A DNA stretch of 64,000 nucleotides from Streptomyces sp. NBC_01314. Lineage in GTDB: Bacteria > Actinomycetota > Actinomycetes > Streptomycetales > Streptomycetaceae. The notes under the pieces were generated by a model. That model worked only from the letters and a program-made list of their open reading frames with translations, made no database searches and was not told the origin of the DNA. Within the stretch, counting starts at the first letter, position 1, and each line of letters starts with the position of its first letter. The stretch covers positions 5,766,001 to 5,830,000 of the forward strand of contig NZ_CP108394.1 in NCBI RefSeq assembly GCF_041435215.1, read 5' to 3'. Position numbers and translations under genes: made by a program. Below are positions 45,939-53,833 of the stretch, piece by piece.

Positions 45939-46292
45939 GAGACGCTTCCTCCCTGTTACCGCACCTTGCCGACCACTGGGCCCGTGGCCATCTTGCCAAC
46001 CGGCCCGCAACGTGTCACGCGAGGGAGTCTACGGGCAGAGGTTGCGCTCGCGACGCCGGATGAGAGGGAGGTCGCACACCGAACATACGGAGATGCCGTG
46101 ACTGTACGAACGCGGATGCCGTGACCGTGCGTTTTGCCGGGCGGCCCCGGCGGCGGGACATATGTACGGGCTGTACACGGTCGCCGAGGGGACTGTCCGC
46201 GCCCCTCATCGGATGGCCGATTTCACCTGTTCCCTTCTTGCGCGACCTTCTTGCGCTCCCTTAGTACGCGCGATGTTCCCTTCTCACGCGTC
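45939..46292. other. Intergenic region upstream of the PAS gene
   Basis: About 350 bp containing the PAS gene ribosome-binding site and, at about 46215-46285, a pyrimidine-rich, lower-GC tract. No gene or clear terminator was seen. Confidence 0.45.
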
Positions 46293-46868
46293 TCAGGCGT
46301 CTTGCGCGCGGAGATCCGGCAGTACGGGCACCAGGGCGTCCCAGCGGGCGATCTCGCAGCCGTTCCCGCGGTCGAAGCGGGCGTCGACGCGACGCCCGGC
46401 CCAGGTCCCGGTGACGTGGGCGGTGGCCGGTCCGCCGTACTGCATCGTGCACACGGTCCCGGACCCGACCGGCGCGAACGGATCCTTCCCCCAGGTGGTT
46501 TTCCGGTCTAGCCGTCCGCACGCGTCACGCGCGTCCGGGTGGCTGCCTCCCTCGGGATGGCACCGCAGCTCGAACGTTCCGTCCGCCGTCCCGCGGGCAT
46601 CCCGCACGGTGACGGTCAACCGGTCCCCGGGGCCGACGGTCGGGGCGGGCATGGGCAGCGCCGCCCGCGACACCGCCTCGGCGGCGTACGCGTCCGGCGC
46701 CACCGGCCCGAGCGTGCCGGCGGTGGCCGCGGCGAGCGAGGCGGCGGCGCCGAGGATCAGTCGGCCCAGGACGGCGGGGCGGCTGGGGGGCGCGGCGAGA
46801 GGGAGCGGGCGCGCGGCGGGAGTGTGGGCGGGAGACTGCGGGCGCGCGGTGGGAAGACTCTGCGACAT
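46293..46868 (-). CDS. SSI-family subtilisin inhibitor-like protein
   Basis: Secreted serine-protease inhibitor of the Streptomyces subtilisin inhibitor family. The 191-residue precursor has an unusually long Pro/Ala-rich N-region, a signal core (about 32-60, LGRLILGAAASLAAATAG) and a mature domain with four cysteines (FELRCHPEGG, RDACGRLD, GTVCTMQYGG, GNGCEIARWD), matching the two disulfides of SSI. The reactive loop reads C-T-M-Q-Y, so Met is the probable P1 residue, as in classical SSI. Start ATG at 46868. Single gene; its targets would be extracellular subtilisin-like proteases. Confidence 0.9.
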   Translation of the reverse strand: MSQSLPTARPQSPAHTPAARPLPLAAPPSRPAVLGRLILGAAASLAAATAGTLGPVAPDAYAAEAVSRAALPMPAPTVGPGDRLTVTVRDARGTADGTFELRCHPEGGSHPDARDACGRLDRKTTWGKDPFAPVGSGTVCTMQYGGPATAHVTGTWAGRRVDARFDRGNGCEIARWDALVPVLPDLRAQDA

Positions 46869-47079
46869 GACCTGACTAACGCCACGTCCGGCCCGCGGTT
46901 GCGGCGCCGCGGGCCTCGTCCCAACACCGCCCCGTCCGCCCGTCGCACCGCTCCCGACGTGCCATACGGCTTTGCCCTGCGGCCTCTCCGCCTAGTACCG
47001 TGGGAGGCGATTGGTGACAGCCCACTCGGCTGTGTCATCATCTGCACGCACCATTCGCGCTCGCGCGGGCGGTTGTGCT

Positions 47080-47170
47080 GGAGGCGTCGCCTAGTCCGGT
47101 CTATGGCGCCGCACTGCTAATGCGGTTTGGGACTTCAATCCCATCGAGGGTTCAAATCCCTCCGCCTCCG
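47080..47170 (+). tRNA. tRNA-Ser (anticodon GCU)
   Basis: A 91-nt gene. Acceptor ggaggcg (47080-47086) pairs with cgcctcc (47163-47169), discriminator G. The anticodon loop ctgctaa gives GCU. The variable arm is long, as in serine tRNAs, and the T-arm reads gagggttcaaatccctc. CCA is not encoded. Confidence 0.96.
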
Positions 47171-47181
47171 CGCTTGATCAC

Positions 47182-47212
47182 CGAAGCCCCGGTCCATCCG
47201 ACCGGGGCTTCG
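47182..47212 (+). terminator. 13-bp perfect stem terminator after tRNA-Ser(GCU)
   Basis: cgaagccccggtc (47182-47194) pairs with gaccggggcttcg (47200-47212) over a 5-nt loop. Confidence 0.9.
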
Positions 47213-47370
47213 TCGTTCCCGCCCTCGCTCCAAGAGCGCCCTCAGAAGGTGTTTTCCCAGGTCACAAGGGCTATGGATAACGGATTTCACATGGCGACGG
47301 CAGTCATGTAATGTTCTTCCTGTCGCCGCGAGCGGGCCGAAAGGGCCGGGGCCGGCAGAAAATAAAACAA

Positions 47371-47443
47371 GCACTCGTAGCTTAACGGATAGAGCATCTG
47401 ACTACGGATCAGAAGGTTGCAGGTTCGAATCCTGCCGAGTGCA
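47371..47443 (+). tRNA. tRNA-Arg (anticodon ACG)
   Basis: A 73-nt gene. Acceptor gcactcg (47371-47377) pairs with cgagtgc (47436-47442), discriminator A. The anticodon loop ctacgga gives ACG, read as ICG. Its 3' half is repeated at 49923-49966 and, degenerately, at 51455-51474, marking it as an integration site. Confidence 0.96.
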
Positions 47444-47445
47444 CA
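47402..47445. repeat. Attachment-site copy 1 (tRNA-Arg 3' half)
   Basis: These 44 bp, from ctacggatca to gagtgcaca, are identical to 49923-49966. The copy lies inside the intact tRNA-Arg gene, as for tyrosine-integrase elements that use a tRNA 3' end as attB. Confidence 0.9.
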
Positions 47446-47448
47446 GCA

Positions 47449-47488
47449 AGTCAGAGGCCCTGTGGATCATTCCACGGGGCCTCTGACT
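47449..47488 (+). terminator. Strong hairpin terminator after tRNA-Arg
   Basis: A stem of about 17 bp (agtcagaggccc-t-gtgg with ccac-g-gggcctctgact) has a 6-nt loop and is followed by ttttg. It is different from the terminator after attachment copy 2, so it was probably brought by the element. Confidence 0.9.
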
Positions 47489-47548
47489 TTTGCCTTGCCA
47501 GCAGTGTTGACGGTTGTCGGAAGCCACCCTCGGGGGCGGGGTAGAGGA

Positions 47549-47930
47549 CTATGGGGACGCCGTCCAGGCCGTCGTCATCGTTCGGCTTCTTGCCGTCACC
47601 TGTGTCTTCCTGAGCGTGTCCCCGACGCAGTCGAAGGCCGAACGCTGAGAGTCGAGCCGGACTAAGGCGTAAATGTCCATGGTTACCCGGATCGAACTGT
47701 AGCCGAGGACTTCCATGATCATGCGGGCGTCGGCTCCCTGCTCGTGGATGAGTGACGCGCAGGTGTGCCGCAGATCGTGAACCCGGACCTGCGCACGTCG
47801 GCCGGATGTTCAGGGCCTCGAAAGAGTGGTTCAGGTTGCGCGGCTCGTTAGGCGCCCCGTTCTTCGTGGTGAAAATCAGGTTGTGTCTGTGCTCTTCCAC
47901 AGATGGGGCAGTCCGCACGGCCGCGGTGTC
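47549..47930 (-). pseudogene. Tyrosine-recombinase integrase C-terminal remnant, frameshifted
   Basis: Two frames hold adjacent pieces of a phage-type integrase. The upstream piece reads HNLIFTTKNGAPNEPRNLNH. Downstream, VRVHDLRHTCASLIHEQGAD supplies the His-x-x-Arg motif and EVLGYSSIRVTMDIYALVRL the catalytic Tyr, ending at TAG 47549-47551. The frame changes near 47790-47800. The N-terminal half is absent. Confidence 0.85.
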
Positions 47931-48014
47931 GCGCGGACCCGTCATCCGCTTCGCGTCCACTCCCCGCAAGCGCACCGAGCCGGCTTGTGACGGCCGTGAC
48001 GGGAACGGATGCCT

Positions 48015-48050
48015 CGGTACTGGCCCGTGGTCGGTACTGGCCCGTGGTCG
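48015..48050. repeat. 17-bp direct duplication
   Basis: cggtactggcccgtggt is present twice in tandem (period 17) between the integrase remnant and the cargo gene. Confidence 0.8.
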
Positions 48051-48086
48051 GCCGCGATGAGGAGCTCGCGTCCGACCGTCCGTGGG

Positions 48087-49346
48087 TCAGGAGCGCTCTC
48101 GGGCGGCTGGGGGGTTCAGGCAGAGCGCGATGTTCCGGACCGCGGCGGTGAGTTCCTCGATCACCCGGGCTGCCTGCTCCGCGTTGTGGAAGCCCGGGCG
48201 CACGGCCTGGGACAGGTCCAGTTTCTCCACCGTCTGGAGAGCCAGCCCGGCGCCCACGGCGGAGGGGGGCGCGGCATCGGGCGCGGGCGCCTCGGCCACG
48301 GGAAGGGACACGGGTACGGCGGGCCGGGCCGGCACGGCCGGGTCCGCCGTGGGTGCGCCGTAAGCAGAGGGTGCCATCCGGCGCGTCGGCTCGGAGAAGG
48401 CCGATGCCGGTCGGTCGGCTGGTCTCTCGCCGTTCTCCGGTTCCCCGCGGTACTCGTCGAACGGGGGGTGGAAGGTGCCGGAGCCGTCGGTCGCGCGGGC
48501 GCGTTCCTTCACGGCTGGTCGCATCGGCGCGAGCTGTGGGGCGGGCGGGCTCTGGGAGGTCTGCTGGACGGGCGGGACCAGCTCCGGCGCGTGACGAGTC
48601 CGGGGCACGAAGTGCTCGAAGTCCGGGAATGTCAGGGGCGTGGAGTGCGTGGAGGAGCGCGGGTTGTACTCGGTCTGCCACTGCATGCGGTAGCAGTCGA
48701 CCTGGTCGGCGCAGGCGGTGCGGGCGTGGAAGACCGCGGTGTCCTCCTCCAGGTCCGGGTACCAGAGGTTAGGGCCGGGGAAGCGCACGGTCCGCACCCG
48801 GGGCTTGATCGGCTCGGCGCAGCCCATGCAGCAGTCCTCCGGCACAATGAGCGGGATGCCACCGCTCTGCTCGGGCCGGCGTGGACCGCCCTCCCAGCGG
48901 TACTCCCCGTGGTGGCAGGGCGGCAGCTCGCCGCAGGCGCGGCAGACGGCGTAATGTTCCGGGAGGACCTGCCAGTCGTGGCTGGCAGGGGCGCACCAGT
49001 GCTTGGGCGTGGACCGGGGGAGGTTCTCGTTGCGCAGTACCAGGACCACCGGGCGCTTGTAGAACTCGGAGCGCTCCGGTGCCGGCTTGACCACCTGGTT
49101 GTTGGCTCGCCACAGTTCGTTGGCGTGCCACCACAGCTCCACGTGGTCGCGCCAAGCCTTCTCGTAGGACTTCGGCCACGAGTCGCCCGTATAGCTGTTG
49201 ATCTCCAGGATCCGCCAGGCCTGCCGGTCGAGTACCACGATGGAGCCGACCCGCAGTCGCAGATGTGTTCCGTTGTCATCCTCGTCCGGCCAGTCGTGCC
49301 GGCCGATACGGGTGGGCTGGTCTGGGAGCCACCTGCGAACCTGCAT
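48087..49346 (-). CDS. Unknown element-borne protein with Cys-rich centre
   Basis: Not recognised. The 419-residue protein starts MQVRRWLPDQPTRIGRHDWP; residues 30-100 look like a small beta domain (HLRLRVGSIVVLDRQAWRIL) followed by Trp-rich helices (WRDHVELWWHANELWRANNQ). The middle has Cys/His pairs (HYAVCRACGELPPCHHGEYR and EDCCMGCAEPIK) resembling zinc ribbons. A Pro/Ala-rich linker leads to a C-terminal helix (NAEQAARVIEELTAAVRNIA). The zinc-binding look suits a nucleic-acid or protein-binding role. It is the only intact gene in element 1, so it is likely cargo or a leftover regulatory gene. Start ATG at 49346. Confidence 0.65.
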   Translation of the reverse strand: MQVRRWLPDQPTRIGRHDWPDEDDNGTHLRLRVGSIVVLDRQAWRILEINSYTGDSWPKSYEKAWRDHVELWWHANELWRANNQVVKPAPERSEFYKRPVVLVLRNENLPRSTPKHWCAPASHDWQVLPEHYAVCRACGELPPCHHGEYRWEGGPRRPEQSGGIPLIVPEDCCMGCAEPIKPRVRTVRFPGPNLWYPDLEEDTAVFHARTACADQVDCYRMQWQTEYNPRSSTHSTPLTFPDFEHFVPRTRHAPELVPPVQQTSQSPPAPQLAPMRPAVKERARATDGSGTFHPPFDEYRGEPENGERPADRPASAFSEPTRRMAPSAYGAPTADPAVPARPAVPVSLPVAEAPAPDAAPPSAVGAGLALQTVEKLDLSQAVRPGFHNAEQAARVIEELTAAVRNIALCLNPPAARERS

Positions 49347-49747
49347 GTCACGCTCCTCGGCAACGAAACTTCATAGTTTCAACTGGGGCAGTGGCAACAT
49401 TCTGAACATCCGGTCGTTCGCTTCGGTGTAGACACGCGCACGATGTTGACCGATGGCGACCGGAAACACTTTTCGTGCCACCGCTTCCTCCAGAAACGCC
49501 TTTCACCGGGCGTTTTCGCCACCATGGCCGTCACCGGATCCCGCCCTTCGGCGGACCTCGGGATAGCGGACCCATGCACGGGCGTCCGGCCTCGACGCAT
49601 ACCTGCACGTGTTGTGTGATGGCACTTCGGTCGCCGTCATCTGTACGTGTGCATCGCCCCCTCCCCTCCCACACCCGCCATCGAACCACCGTGCACCGCG
49701 CGTCGGGACCCCGTGGGGTGTACCCGCTCCGCCCCTGGTGGAGGCGG
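49347..49747. other. Gene-free stretch in element 1
   Basis: About 400 bp without a supported gene; lower GC at 49360-49500 suggests the cargo-gene promoter. From 49719 the sequence matches the region just upstream of the intact tRNA-Ser(UGA) (tacccgctccgcccctggtg against tacccgctccgtccctggtg), so the broken tRNA-Ser kept its own upstream region. Confidence 0.55.
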
Positions 49748-49814
49748 GGTGGGTTGCCCGAGCGGCCTGAGGAAACGGTCTCGAGAACCGTCGTATGGCG
49801 ACGCGCCGTTCGAA
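49748..49814 (+). pseudogene. Truncated tRNA-Ser (anticodon CGA)
   Basis: Starts as a normal serine tRNA closely similar to tRNA-Ser(UGA): ggtgggttgcccgagcggcc, anticodon loop ctcgaga (CGA), and a variable arm. It departs at the T-arm, where gttcgaa is followed by gttgacggc instead of the T-stem and acceptor strand. The acceptor stem cannot form, so it is non-functional unless the 3' half lies elsewhere. Confidence 0.85.
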
Positions 49815-49922
49815 GTTGACGGCAGCTCTGACGGCAACGACGGCATACAGACGCGCATGATCGCTAACCCGAGCGATCAGAACAGGAGGCCGTCGGCCCT
49901 CCTCATGGTGTGGTGCCCGATC

Positions 49923-49966
49923 CTACGGATCAGAAGGTTGCAGGTTCGAATCCTGCCGAGTGCACA
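49923..49966. repeat. Attachment-site copy 2 (tRNA-Arg 3' half)
   Basis: Identical over 44 bp to 47402-47445. It is followed at 49977 by a hairpin terminator, probably the original terminator of tRNA-Arg before integration. Confidence 0.9.
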
Positions 49967-49976
49967 CAGGTGAGAG

Positions 49977-49996
49977 GCCCCGGAGAGATCCGGGGC
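49977..49996 (+). terminator. Hairpin terminator after attachment copy 2
   Basis: gccccgga-gaga-tccggggc is a perfect 8-bp stem followed by ttctt. A diverged copy follows attachment copy 3. Confidence 0.8.
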
Positions 49997-50130
49997 TTCT
50001 TGCGTTTCAGGGGCGTACGGCAGCGAAGTACGGCAACCGTGACCCAAGGGGCGCGGCCGGCCCGCGGATAGGGTGTCCGCGCACGGCGACCGGGGGGTCG
50101 TGGCACTTGTGCGGCACGGGAGGGGCACAT

Positions 50131-50766
50131 ATGAAGATCAAGACCGGCGGAGCGGGACTCATGACCATGGTCCTGGCGGCACTGGTGGGATGCGGGGGCA
50201 GCCCAGCCGGGGGATCAGAGGACTCGACAGCTCCGGTTTCAGGTGCGCCGTCGTCGGCGCAAGCCCGTCTCTCTCCTGAGGATCTGCAGAGCCGATGGTG
50301 GACATGGGCGATGTCGGAACCCGAACGCACCAACCCGGTCGCTGACGAGGATGGCAGCGAGTGCGAGCGCAACCAGCCGCAGGACATGTGGTTCCTGGCG
50401 GGCACATTCGGCACTCAGGCCGAGCGCACCTGCAGCATCCCAGACGGGGTCCCTGTCGCGTTTCCCCTGGTGAACCAGATGGGCACCCCGGTGGACTGCG
50501 CAGCCTTCATGAGCACAGCCAAGGGGTCCGCAGTCCTGGACGGCAAGAAGGTCGACTCGGAAACCATCCGAGGAGAGACGATCTCTGTGCAGGGCGTCGC
50601 CGACAACCCCGTCACAGGCACGGGCGAGCGCTTCACGGCTACCGGGTGCGGCCTCTGGGTCCAGTTGCCCCCGCTGAAATCCGGGAAGCACACACTGACG
50701 ATTCGCGGTCAGGCACAGGACTTCTCCGTTGGTGTGGACTACTCCCTGACCGTGGATGCGGCGTAG
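50131..50766 (+). CDS. Lipoprotein of unknown function
   Basis: The 211-residue protein has a lipoprotein signal (MKIKTGGAGLMTMVLAALVG then the lipobox Cys), a Ser/Gly/Pro spacer, and one globular domain. That domain has five cysteines (GSECERNQPQDMWFLAGTFG, ERTCSIPDG, PVDCAAFM, TGCGLWV) and a C-terminal beta-rich half (SGKHTLTIRGQAQDFSVGVD). No family is recognised. Start ATG at 50131 follows GGGAGGGG at good spacing. It lies between attachment copies 2 and 3, so it may be cargo of a second decayed element, and its own terminator follows at 50780. Confidence 0.7.
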   Translation: MKIKTGGAGLMTMVLAALVGCGGSPAGGSEDSTAPVSGAPSSAQARLSPEDLQSRWWTWAMSEPERTNPVADEDGSECERNQPQDMWFLAGTFGTQAERTCSIPDGVPVAFPLVNQMGTPVDCAAFMSTAKGSAVLDGKKVDSETIRGETISVQGVADNPVTGTGERFTATGCGLWVQLPPLKSGKHTLTIRGQAQDFSVGVDYSLTVDAA

Positions 50767-50779
50767 GCGAAAGGCGCGC

Positions 50780-50805
50780 GGGAGACCCTGAGTTCGGGGT
50801 CTCCC
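50780..50805 (+). terminator. 9-bp perfect stem terminator
   Basis: gggagaccc (50780-50788) pairs with gggtctccc (50797-50805), 13 bp after the lipoprotein gene stop. Confidence 0.85.
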
Positions 50806-50965
50806 GGGAGAGCGGGTCTCGGCTACGGGATGCCCAGCCGGCGCCGACCATGGCTTCGGACAGCTTGCCCAGCGCCGGCCCGAACCTCGTCCTCGCTCGC
50901 TTCGGCGGAGACCTCCATCGTCGCTACTACCCGGGTGACAAGGGTGGTTGCCCGCCTGGCGATTG

Positions 50966-51405
50966 CTACAACCCTTGTCCGTCCGGAGGTTGCCGGTAGG
51001 GCGCAAGAGCCCCCGCGCCGGTGTCGAGTCGTACGAAAGTGCCGATGTTCGTGGTCATCGGGATCGAGTTGTGACCAAGGATCTCCTTGATCGTGCGGGC
51101 GTCGGCAGGGCGTTCCTTTCTTCGGTGCGGCGATCAACAGCTCACCGCGTCGCAGGCCGACGCGGACCGCCGGCTCGTACGCGGCCCACAGCCGGTCGTC
51201 CCGAGGAGTTGCGAGGAGCTGACCTCCTTCCTTCGCTGTGAGCGGTTCGATCTCGCGTTTCGTGCCCATGCCCAGCTCCAAGTTCCGGGTCACGTTCCGG
51301 GTCACGTTGCGGGGGAGCTTGCCGCGGGGTGGATCGACCTCACGCACGGCGTGCTGGAAGGCGGCACGAAGGATCGCCGGCCGGAAGCGCACGGTCCGGT
51401 CGGGC
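50966..51405 (-). pseudogene. Second tyrosine-integrase remnant with internal deletion
   Basis: The upstream piece reads ILRAAFQHAVREVDPP then LELGMGTKREIEPLTAKEG and DRLWAAYEPAVRVGLRRGEL (the box I Arg region). After a deletion and frame change the box II end reads ADARTIKEILGHNSIPMTTN then IGTFVRLDTG to TAG 50966-50968. The catalytic Tyr position (normally TDIYTHV) reads NIGTFV, so it would be dead even without the deletion. Confidence 0.82.
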
Positions 51406-51454
51406 GTGCCCACAGGGCTCCGACGTGCGCGTTTCACAGCACGGTGCCGGTGTG

Positions 51455-51474
51455 TCGAATCCTGCCGCGTGCAC
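51455..51474. repeat. Attachment-site copy 3 (degenerate tRNA-Arg 3' end)
   Basis: tcgaatcctgccgcgtgcac differs by one base from the tRNA-Arg 3' end. It is followed at 51484-51507 by a hairpin (gggtcccgga-aaga-tccggggccc) homologous to the terminator after copy 2. It marks the right end of a second tandem element (49923-51474). Confidence 0.75.
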
Positions 51475-51619
51475 ATCGACCGGGGGTCCCGGAAAGATCC
51501 GGGGCCCTCGGCGGTGGTGCTGACCGCCGGTCGGCGGGAGGGCTTGGAGGCGGTCGGCGGAGTGGCTGGGGTCGGCACGCGGCGGACGGCCGGATACGAG
51601 TGGGCGCATACTGGTCGAG

Positions 51620-51841
51620 ATGACAAAGCCAGGTGCACCGAAGCGCTATTTGCCCACCAGTCCCTTCAAGGCCCCGGTCGCCCCGCCTCCCAAGCACTTC
51701 GCGGTGGGCGACCAGGTCACGCACGACATGTACGGCCTCGGCCGGGTGATCGGCATCGAGGACGGGATCGCCGCTCTCGTCGATTTCGGATCGGCGCGAC
51801 AGCGGATCTTGAGCCCGTACACCAAGATGAGCAAGCTGTAG
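51620..51841 (+). CDS. Small conserved protein with a KOW/Tudor-like fold
   Basis: The 73-residue protein reads MTKPGAPKRYLPTSPFK, then FAVGDQVTHDMYGLGRVIGI and GIAALVDFGSARQRIL. The V.H..YG.G.V pattern followed by V.F....R.I resembles the small barrel at the C-terminus of UvrD/PcrA helicases and CarD-type RNAP-interacting domains. It is conserved in Streptomyces as far as I recall; function unknown. Start ATG at 51620 is the first gene after the tRNA-Arg accretion zone. Confidence 0.75.
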   Translation: MTKPGAPKRYLPTSPFKAPVAPPPKHFAVGDQVTHDMYGLGRVIGIEDGIAALVDFGSARQRILSPYTKMSKL

Positions 51842-51842
51842 G

Positions 51843-51925
51843 ACCAGGACAAAGACCAGGACCAGAGCCAGGACCGAACCCGGGTCAGGGCCGAACCCGG
51901 GTCAGGGCCAGGACCGACGGCAGGT
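51843..51925. repeat. Short direct repeats after the small conserved gene
   Basis: Repeated aggaccagga and two copies of gaacccgggtcagggcc (period 23) lie in the 253-bp gap before the DUF2797 gene. Confidence 0.65.
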
Positions 51926-52094
51926 TTCGCTCCCGAGGGGGCGCGTCCTGTCATGCCGTTCTGCCACACCACGTCACGCCCCCGTCCCGCCTTGCCGACG
52001 CGGCATCGCCGCCTCCGACGACGACGAACCTCGTTCAGATCCCGGGACAGCCGGGCGGAGGCGTTGTCAGTGGTGCCCTCTAATGTCGTGAGGG

Positions 52095-52991
52095 ATGGCA
52101 CGCGTGTGGAGATGTACGGGGCTGCGGTGGGGTGCGGACGGGCCGCTGTTGCAGTGGGCGGGCGGGCGCGCGAGCCCGTTGTCGCGGGGGAAGCCGGTGG
52201 CCTTCGGGGTCGTGGGCGAGGGGCGGCGGACGTGCGTCGGGGCTCGGGGGAACCCCTGTCCGGTGCGTGCCGGGGTGCCGGGGCGGAGTACCGGCGCTCG
52301 GTGTGAGGAGTGCGCGCGGCTCGACCGGGCCCATTCCGTGGCTGCCGACACGATCGCCGATGATCCGCGGCCGTATCACGTGTACCTCGCGTGGTTCGGG
52401 CCCGGAATGGTGAAGGTGGGAATCACGGCGGTCGAGCGGGGGTCGGCGCGGCTGCTGGAGCAGGGGGCGGTCTCCTTCGGGTGGCTCGGGCGGGGGCCAC
52501 TGATGGCCGCGCGGCGGGCGGAGGAGGTGCTGCGGACCGCGCTCAAGGTGCCCGATCGGATTCCGTACGCCGAGAAGCGGCTCGTGCGGGCCTGCCTGCC
52601 GGTCGAGGAGGAGCGGGTCGGCGAGCTGGCGGTGCTGCACGGGCGGGCCCTGGGGCTCGCGGGGTGGCCCGAGTCGTTGGAGCCCGTGCCTTTCCGAGCG
52701 GTCGATCACTTCGAGGTGTTCGGCCTGGACGGGTTGCCGGCCGCGGACGGGGTGGTGAGCGAGCTGGTCGTGGGTGGGGCTGTGGGCGGTCAGGTCCTCG
52801 CCGTCGCCGGGCCCGATGTGCATCTGGTCACCGGTCGAGGGGTCGTCGTTCTCGATACGCGCCTCATGACCGGCTGGGAGCTGACCGCTCCCGTCGGCGA
52901 GGGTGCCCGTGACGCCCTCACCGTGCCCGTACGGGAGGTGAAAAGCCCACGGGGCGCAGGGGACGGGAGCGTGCAGGACGGGCTGTTCTGA
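52095..52991 (+). CDS. DUF2797 family protein
   Basis: Actinobacterial DUF2797 protein, 298 residues, of unknown function. A Cys cluster near the N-terminus (RRTCVGARGNPCP, RCEECARLD) may bind zinc. The central segment RPYHVYLAWFGPGMVKVGIT resembles the two-strand GIY-YIG core (Y.VY and KVGIT), but the catalytic Arg/Glu set was not traced, so nuclease activity is not claimed. The C-terminal third is beta-rich. Start ATG at 52095 gives MARVWRCTGLRW. Confidence 0.8.
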   Translation: MARVWRCTGLRWGADGPLLQWAGGRASPLSRGKPVAFGVVGEGRRTCVGARGNPCPVRAGVPGRSTGARCEECARLDRAHSVAADTIADDPRPYHVYLAWFGPGMVKVGITAVERGSARLLEQGAVSFGWLGRGPLMAARRAEEVLRTALKVPDRIPYAEKRLVRACLPVEEERVGELAVLHGRALGLAGWPESLEPVPFRAVDHFEVFGLDGLPAADGVVSELVVGGAVGGQVLAVAGPDVHLVTGRGVVVLDTRLMTGWELTAPVGEGARDALTVPVREVKSPRGAGDGSVQDGLF

Positions 52992-53128
52992 GGCGCCTTG
53001 GCGGTGGTGCGCGGTGGTGCGCGGTGGGGCGCGGTGCACAGGCACGGCGGGTAAAGACTTCGATCCCTTTTGCTTCCCGTCCGGAAAGGGTGTGGACGTC
53101 GGTCGCGGACTGGCCCGAGAGTGATGCC

Positions 53129-53581
53129 ATGAGTGATCAGCGGATAGCACCTGACGGAGCACTTGACGGAGCGCCTGGTGGAGCACGTGACGCCGCACGT
53201 GGCGAGGCGAGTGGCCACGCGCCGGACAACGCGGCCGTCGTCGCGCCCGTCCCCGCCCATGAGCCCCCGTACTACGCCGTCGTCTTCACCTCCACACGCA
53301 CCGACGACCAGAGCGGGTACGGGGAGACCGCCGAGCGGATGGAGGAGCTGGTGAAGGGTGTGCCCGGGTTCCTCGGGATGGATCAAGCTCATACGCCCGG
53401 CGGGCCGGCCATCACCGTGGGGTACTTCCGGGATGCCGAAGCCGTCGCGGAGTGGCGGGCCGATGTCGAGCACCGTGCGGCGCAGGCCCGGGGGCGGGCC
53501 GAGTGGTACGAGAGCTACACACTGCACATCGCCAAGGTCGAGCGGAGTCACAGCTTCGTGAGAGGGGGAGGCGAAGCATGA
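53129..53581 (+). CDS. Antibiotic biosynthesis monooxygenase (ABM)-like protein
   Basis: Dimeric alpha+beta barrel protein of 150 residues. After an Ala/Gly-rich start (about 1-43), the ABM domain reads PYYAVVFTSTRTDD, ERMEELVKGVPGFLGMDQAH, AITVGYFRDAEAVAEWRADV, EWYESYTLHIAKVERS. Such proteins range from quinol monooxygenases to heme-binding or structural factors; no catalytic residues are diagnostic. Start ATG at 53129; an overlapping ATG a few bases earlier is out of frame. It lies 137 bp after the DUF2797 gene. Confidence 0.85.
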   Translation: MSDQRIAPDGALDGAPGGARDAARGEASGHAPDNAAVVAPVPAHEPPYYAVVFTSTRTDDQSGYGETAERMEELVKGVPGFLGMDQAHTPGGPAITVGYFRDAEAVAEWRADVEHRAAQARGRAEWYESYTLHIAKVERSHSFVRGGGEA

Positions 53582-53833
53582 CGGCGCTTGCGTAAAGGCA
53601 GGGTCAGAGCAGGGGCGCGGGGAGGGTTTCCCGTGGCCGCGAAGCTGTGGGCTCGCGGTGGGGCAGCCTGGGAAACGCCGTGCGAACGATGAGGAACGTG
53701 CTGGTCGGCGAGGGTGCTGTCCGAGAAGTCGGGGATCTACCCAGGGGTTGCCTGAGAGGCTCCTGTGTGTTTCTCAGAAAAATCACAGGTTCCGGAAAGG
53801 GTGTTCTCAGGAGTCCCCGACAAGGTGTCCAGC

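Larger units (their letters stand above)
47402..49966. mobile_element. Decayed integrative element 1 at tRNA-Arg
   Basis: A 2.5-kb segment bounded by identical 44-bp tRNA-Arg 3' repeats. It contains a frameshifted tyrosine integrase next to the left end, one intact unknown gene (48087-49346) and a broken tRNA-Ser(CGA). No excisionase, replication or transfer gene remains, so it cannot mobilise itself. Confidence 0.8.

Noticed and set aside
40767..46124. 1785-codon open frame on the plus strand opposite the PAS gene
   Set aside because: It mirrors the real gene; composition is Arg/Gly/His-rich with no domains. The minus-strand frame has PAS and receiver motifs.
47281..47300. Second parS-like site (atttcacatgg)
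   Set aside because: Too many mismatches to the 14-mer; only the site at 40519 is exact.
49977..49996. Small regulatory RNA at the hairpin after attachment copy 2
   Set aside because: Position and homology to the hairpin after copy 3 fit the old tRNA-Arg terminator better.
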